From Heliocidaris tuberculata (taxonomy: Eukaryota; Echinodermata; Echinoidea; Camarodonta; Echinometridae), in contig CM046832.1 of assembly GCA_025618425.1 (NCBI GenBank), positions 60,601,087 through 60,665,086 of the forward strand: 64,000 bases of DNA, read 5' to 3'. The notes beneath the pieces were generated by a model. The model saw nothing but the letters and a program-made list of their open reading frames with translations. It was not told where the DNA came from and did not search any database. Of the stretch, positions 61,635 through 64,000 are shown one piece after another. The position numbers and the translations under genes are program-made. The number at the start of each line of letters is the position of its first letter. Within the stretch, counting starts at the first letter, position 1.

Positions 61635-62429
61635 TTAAGATGGGAAACTAAAAAGTGCAATGAATGAATGTACTTTGTATGAAGTGTCTTGTCAAGTGCT
61701 ATAGTCTAGGCTGATTTACATGTAAATTTACACTCTACTTAAAGGGAAATCCAACCTTTATAGCAAGTTGCTTTGAAAGAAAGAGGAAAAATCAGAGAAG
61801 CAGATTGGTGAAAGTTTGAACGAAATCGGACAAGCAATAAGAAAGTTATGAATTTTTGAAAGTTGTAATCACTATATGGGAATTTCAAATTGGCCGAATA
61901 GGTAATGTCACTGTGATGTAGCTGTGGACAACTCCCCCATTCGCCCCAACACACAAAATGACTAAAATGTCACTTTTTTCAAAATGTATTACTCAGTAGG
62001 ATCTTTTTCTTACATGAGGACCTATAACAATATGCTATCTCCAATATATTTTGAGTACTGCCCCGAGGGTAAAAGCGCCTCGAAGAAAACCGCAAATTAA
62101 TGATATTTTTGTGTACGACAAATGGGAGAGTTGTCCACAAAAATGTCACAATCGAATCACCAAATTGCCAATTTGAGATTCACATAGATGTAGTGATCTC
62201 ATTTTTCAAACATCCATAACTTTCTTATTCCTTGTCCGATTTTTTTCAAACTTTCACCATCCTGTTTTTCTTATTTTTCTGCTTTCACACAAATCATCTC
62301 ATTACCAAGGTTGGATTGCCCTTTAAGATGGGAAACTAAAAAGTGCAATGAATGAATGTACTTTGTATGAAGTGTCTTGTCAAGTGCTATAGTCTAGGCC
62401 GATTTACATGTAAATTTACACTCTACTTA
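61635..62429. repeat. 107-bp direct repeats flanking a foldback element
   Basis: 61635-61741 and 62323-62429 are identical except for one visible substitution (GGCTGATTT against GGCCGATTT) and the final junction base region. Each starts at TTAAGATGGGAAACTAAAAA. The foldback element at 61743-62322 sits exactly between them at TTAA. Confidence 0.9.
61743..62322. mobile_element. 580-bp foldback TTAA element (AGGGAAATCCAACC family)
   Basis: TTAA at 61739-61742 and 62323-62326 bounds AGGGAAATCCAACCTT and AAGGTTGGATTGCCCT. The arms (GGACAAGCAATAAGAAAGTT against AACTTTCTTATTCCTTGTCC) run through most of the length. Confidence 0.88.
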
Positions 62430-62910
62430 CAGCGTAGGATTCTTGTGGTCAAGTGATGTGTAAAGGTCGTGTCACATTAAGGAATGGTCCTGATAACTAC
62501 TAGTATGCAAAACGTAATTGACATCCAGGGACCCTGTTCACATTCAAGACCAACCAATTGTAGGCATACCCTGTTCTTTTTCATGACTTATCCATATCAG
62601 GCATGTCCTGTTTATATTTGAGACAAAGCCATTTGATGCATTCATGGCCTGTGCACATTGCAAGACACTGCACAAGCTGGCATTAGCCTTTTGATTAGGG
62701 AATCTTGTAGTTTAATAGGTCTGTTAACAAAATTTGGGGGACAAAATTTACAAAAATGCAATTTTTTTGCCTGTGAGTCATGTGTATTAAGAACATTAAT
62801 TTTAGATAGGTGCCATGAAATCGTTGAATGGCACCCTATTTAAAAATGCTAATTCATTCATAAACACAATTTCATTTGTTTGTCTCAAAATATATAAACT
62901 AGTTTCTTAA

Positions 62911-63477
62911 AGGAAACCAAAACCCAAGGAGAGAATCAATGTTATTGGAAAGTGAAAATTCAGAGAAGCACTTTACAAAAAGTTTCATTAAAATTGGTTA
63001 AAAAATGAGAGAGTTATGGAAGTTTGAAAAGTCTTCTTTTACTTTCTATGGAGATCCTCAGATTGGCAAAATTGCTTCAAAATGGCTGATTTTGTGAACA
63101 ACTCTCCATTTGTTTTGTACACAGATTTTCAGATTTCCCCCATTATCTCTCAGGGTGCTCCTTGTCTCCTCCTGAACTCGACATAATGTGGTGTAAAATA
63201 CATTTTCCCATTATATATGTTGAGCTCAGAAGGAGATTAACTGCACCTTGAAAGATAATGGGGAAGATCTGAAAATCTGTGTACAAAACAAATGGAGAGT
63301 TGTTCATAAAATCAGCCATTTTAAAGCAATTTTGCCAATTTGAGGATCCCCATAGAAAGTAAAATGAGACATAACTCTCTCATTTTTTAACCAATTTTAA
63401 TGAAACTTTTTGTAAAGTGCTTCTCTGAATTCTCACTTTCCAATGACATTGATTCTCTCCTTGTGTTTTGGTTTCCT
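62911..63477. mobile_element. 567-bp foldback TTAA element (AGGAAACCAAAACCC family)
   Basis: TTAA at 62907-62910 and 63478-63481 bounds AGGAAACCAAAACCCAAGGA and TCCTTGTGTTTTGGTTTCCT. It is a close relative of 47404-47978, with its centre in the opposite order. Confidence 0.9.
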
Positions 63478-64000
63478 TTAAGTTTTCATATCCAGGTGAA
63501 TCTGATGAAATCATAAAATTCATTTTGCTTTAATATCTTAATGTTAATTTATGCTAATTTATGCATAAAACACATATTCCATGATATACTTACAAAATAA
63601 AGTGGAAGGGCTTCATATTCTACTACATAGGTTAGATCAATCAGTTAGATTAAAACAACATTAATAATTGCAATAATATTGTAATGTTTATTGATTTTAA
63701 TGGTAGTTTATTATAATTTATTCATATAAATGTATAATGCACATATCCAATGACATATCAAGAATTGTCTATACCAGCACCTCAAATTTGTAACATATTG
63801 GTGAATAAGGTCAGGTTAATGAAATGACTATGCTAGGTGTGATAGTCTGAGTAATGTATGTCCTTTGACTTTTCCAAAACTATTTTATTATAATTTATGC
63901 ATATTAATACATAAATTTCAATGGTATATCAATAACCAACTACACCAGCACTGCTAATTTGATACTCACTGATAAAGAAGATAAGGTAAATGAAAAGACA

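Larger units (their letters stand above)
46566..64000. other. Long stretch without a recognised gene (possible intron of the 46342 gene)
   Basis: No further exon could be joined with confidence to the 46342 start. The stretch is AT-rich and filled with foldback TTAA elements, a nested hAT-like element, tandem repeats and a mariner-like array, all listed separately. Short open frames are mostly inside these repeats. Confidence 0.5.

Overview
The window is AT-rich animal nuclear DNA. It has split genes with GT-AG introns and very dense short inverted-repeat elements. Microsatellites and long G/C homopolymers are common, as are the words TACATGTA and TAGGCCTA. This texture together with the gene content suggests a marine invertebrate deuterostome, most likely an echinoderm such as a sea urchin. 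That assignment is inference; no species can be proved from the sequence alone.

Genes, left to right. (1) A minus-strand gene (1584 to 17273, running off the left edge) encodes an N-terminal LEM-like domain and, about 15 kb away, a LEM domain split over two exons. That pairing is the signature of lamina-associated polypeptide 2 (TMPO/LAP2). (2) Head to head with it across about 340 bp lies APEX2 on the plus strand (17615 to 25152). It is complete in six exons, with a 589-residue protein, an intact endonuclease active site, a PIP box and a C-terminal GRF zinc finger. (3) A minus-strand gene in five exons (29931 to 34781) encodes a four-pass membrane protein resembling the MS4A/CD20-like family, with a threonine tract and two PPxY motifs in its tail. 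(4) A plus-strand gene starts at 46342. Only its first two coding exons, a short basic N-terminus, could be recognised. No gene could be supported in 34.8 to 46.3 kb, and no further convincing exons were found in 46.6 to 64 kb, which may be an intron of gene 4.

Mobile DNA makes up much of the rest. The commonest class is a set of 0.4 to 0.7 kb foldback elements whose ends abut TTAA on both sides. At least nine copies lie in APEX2 introns, the TMPO-like intron and the right part of the window. A nested copy at 8196-8858 can be compared with an unoccupied relative at 23293-23817, which directly supports TTAA target duplication. Other elements are a 195-bp hAT-like element nested in one of these with a perfect 8-bp target duplication, a 1.17-kb element with perfect 35-bp inverted ends, several TACTGTA-ended elements, a mariner-like foldback whose right arm was amplified into a nearly identical 640-bp x 4 tandem array (56311-58873), and a tRNA-derived SINE. 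Several perfect or interleaved quasi-palindromes look like products of template switching.

No bacterial-style operons, CRISPR arrays or phage genes are present. The best candidates for follow-up are the APEX2/TMPO-like divergent pair with an unusual acidic insertion in the APEX2 catalytic domain, the young 640-bp array, and the TTAA foldback superfamily.
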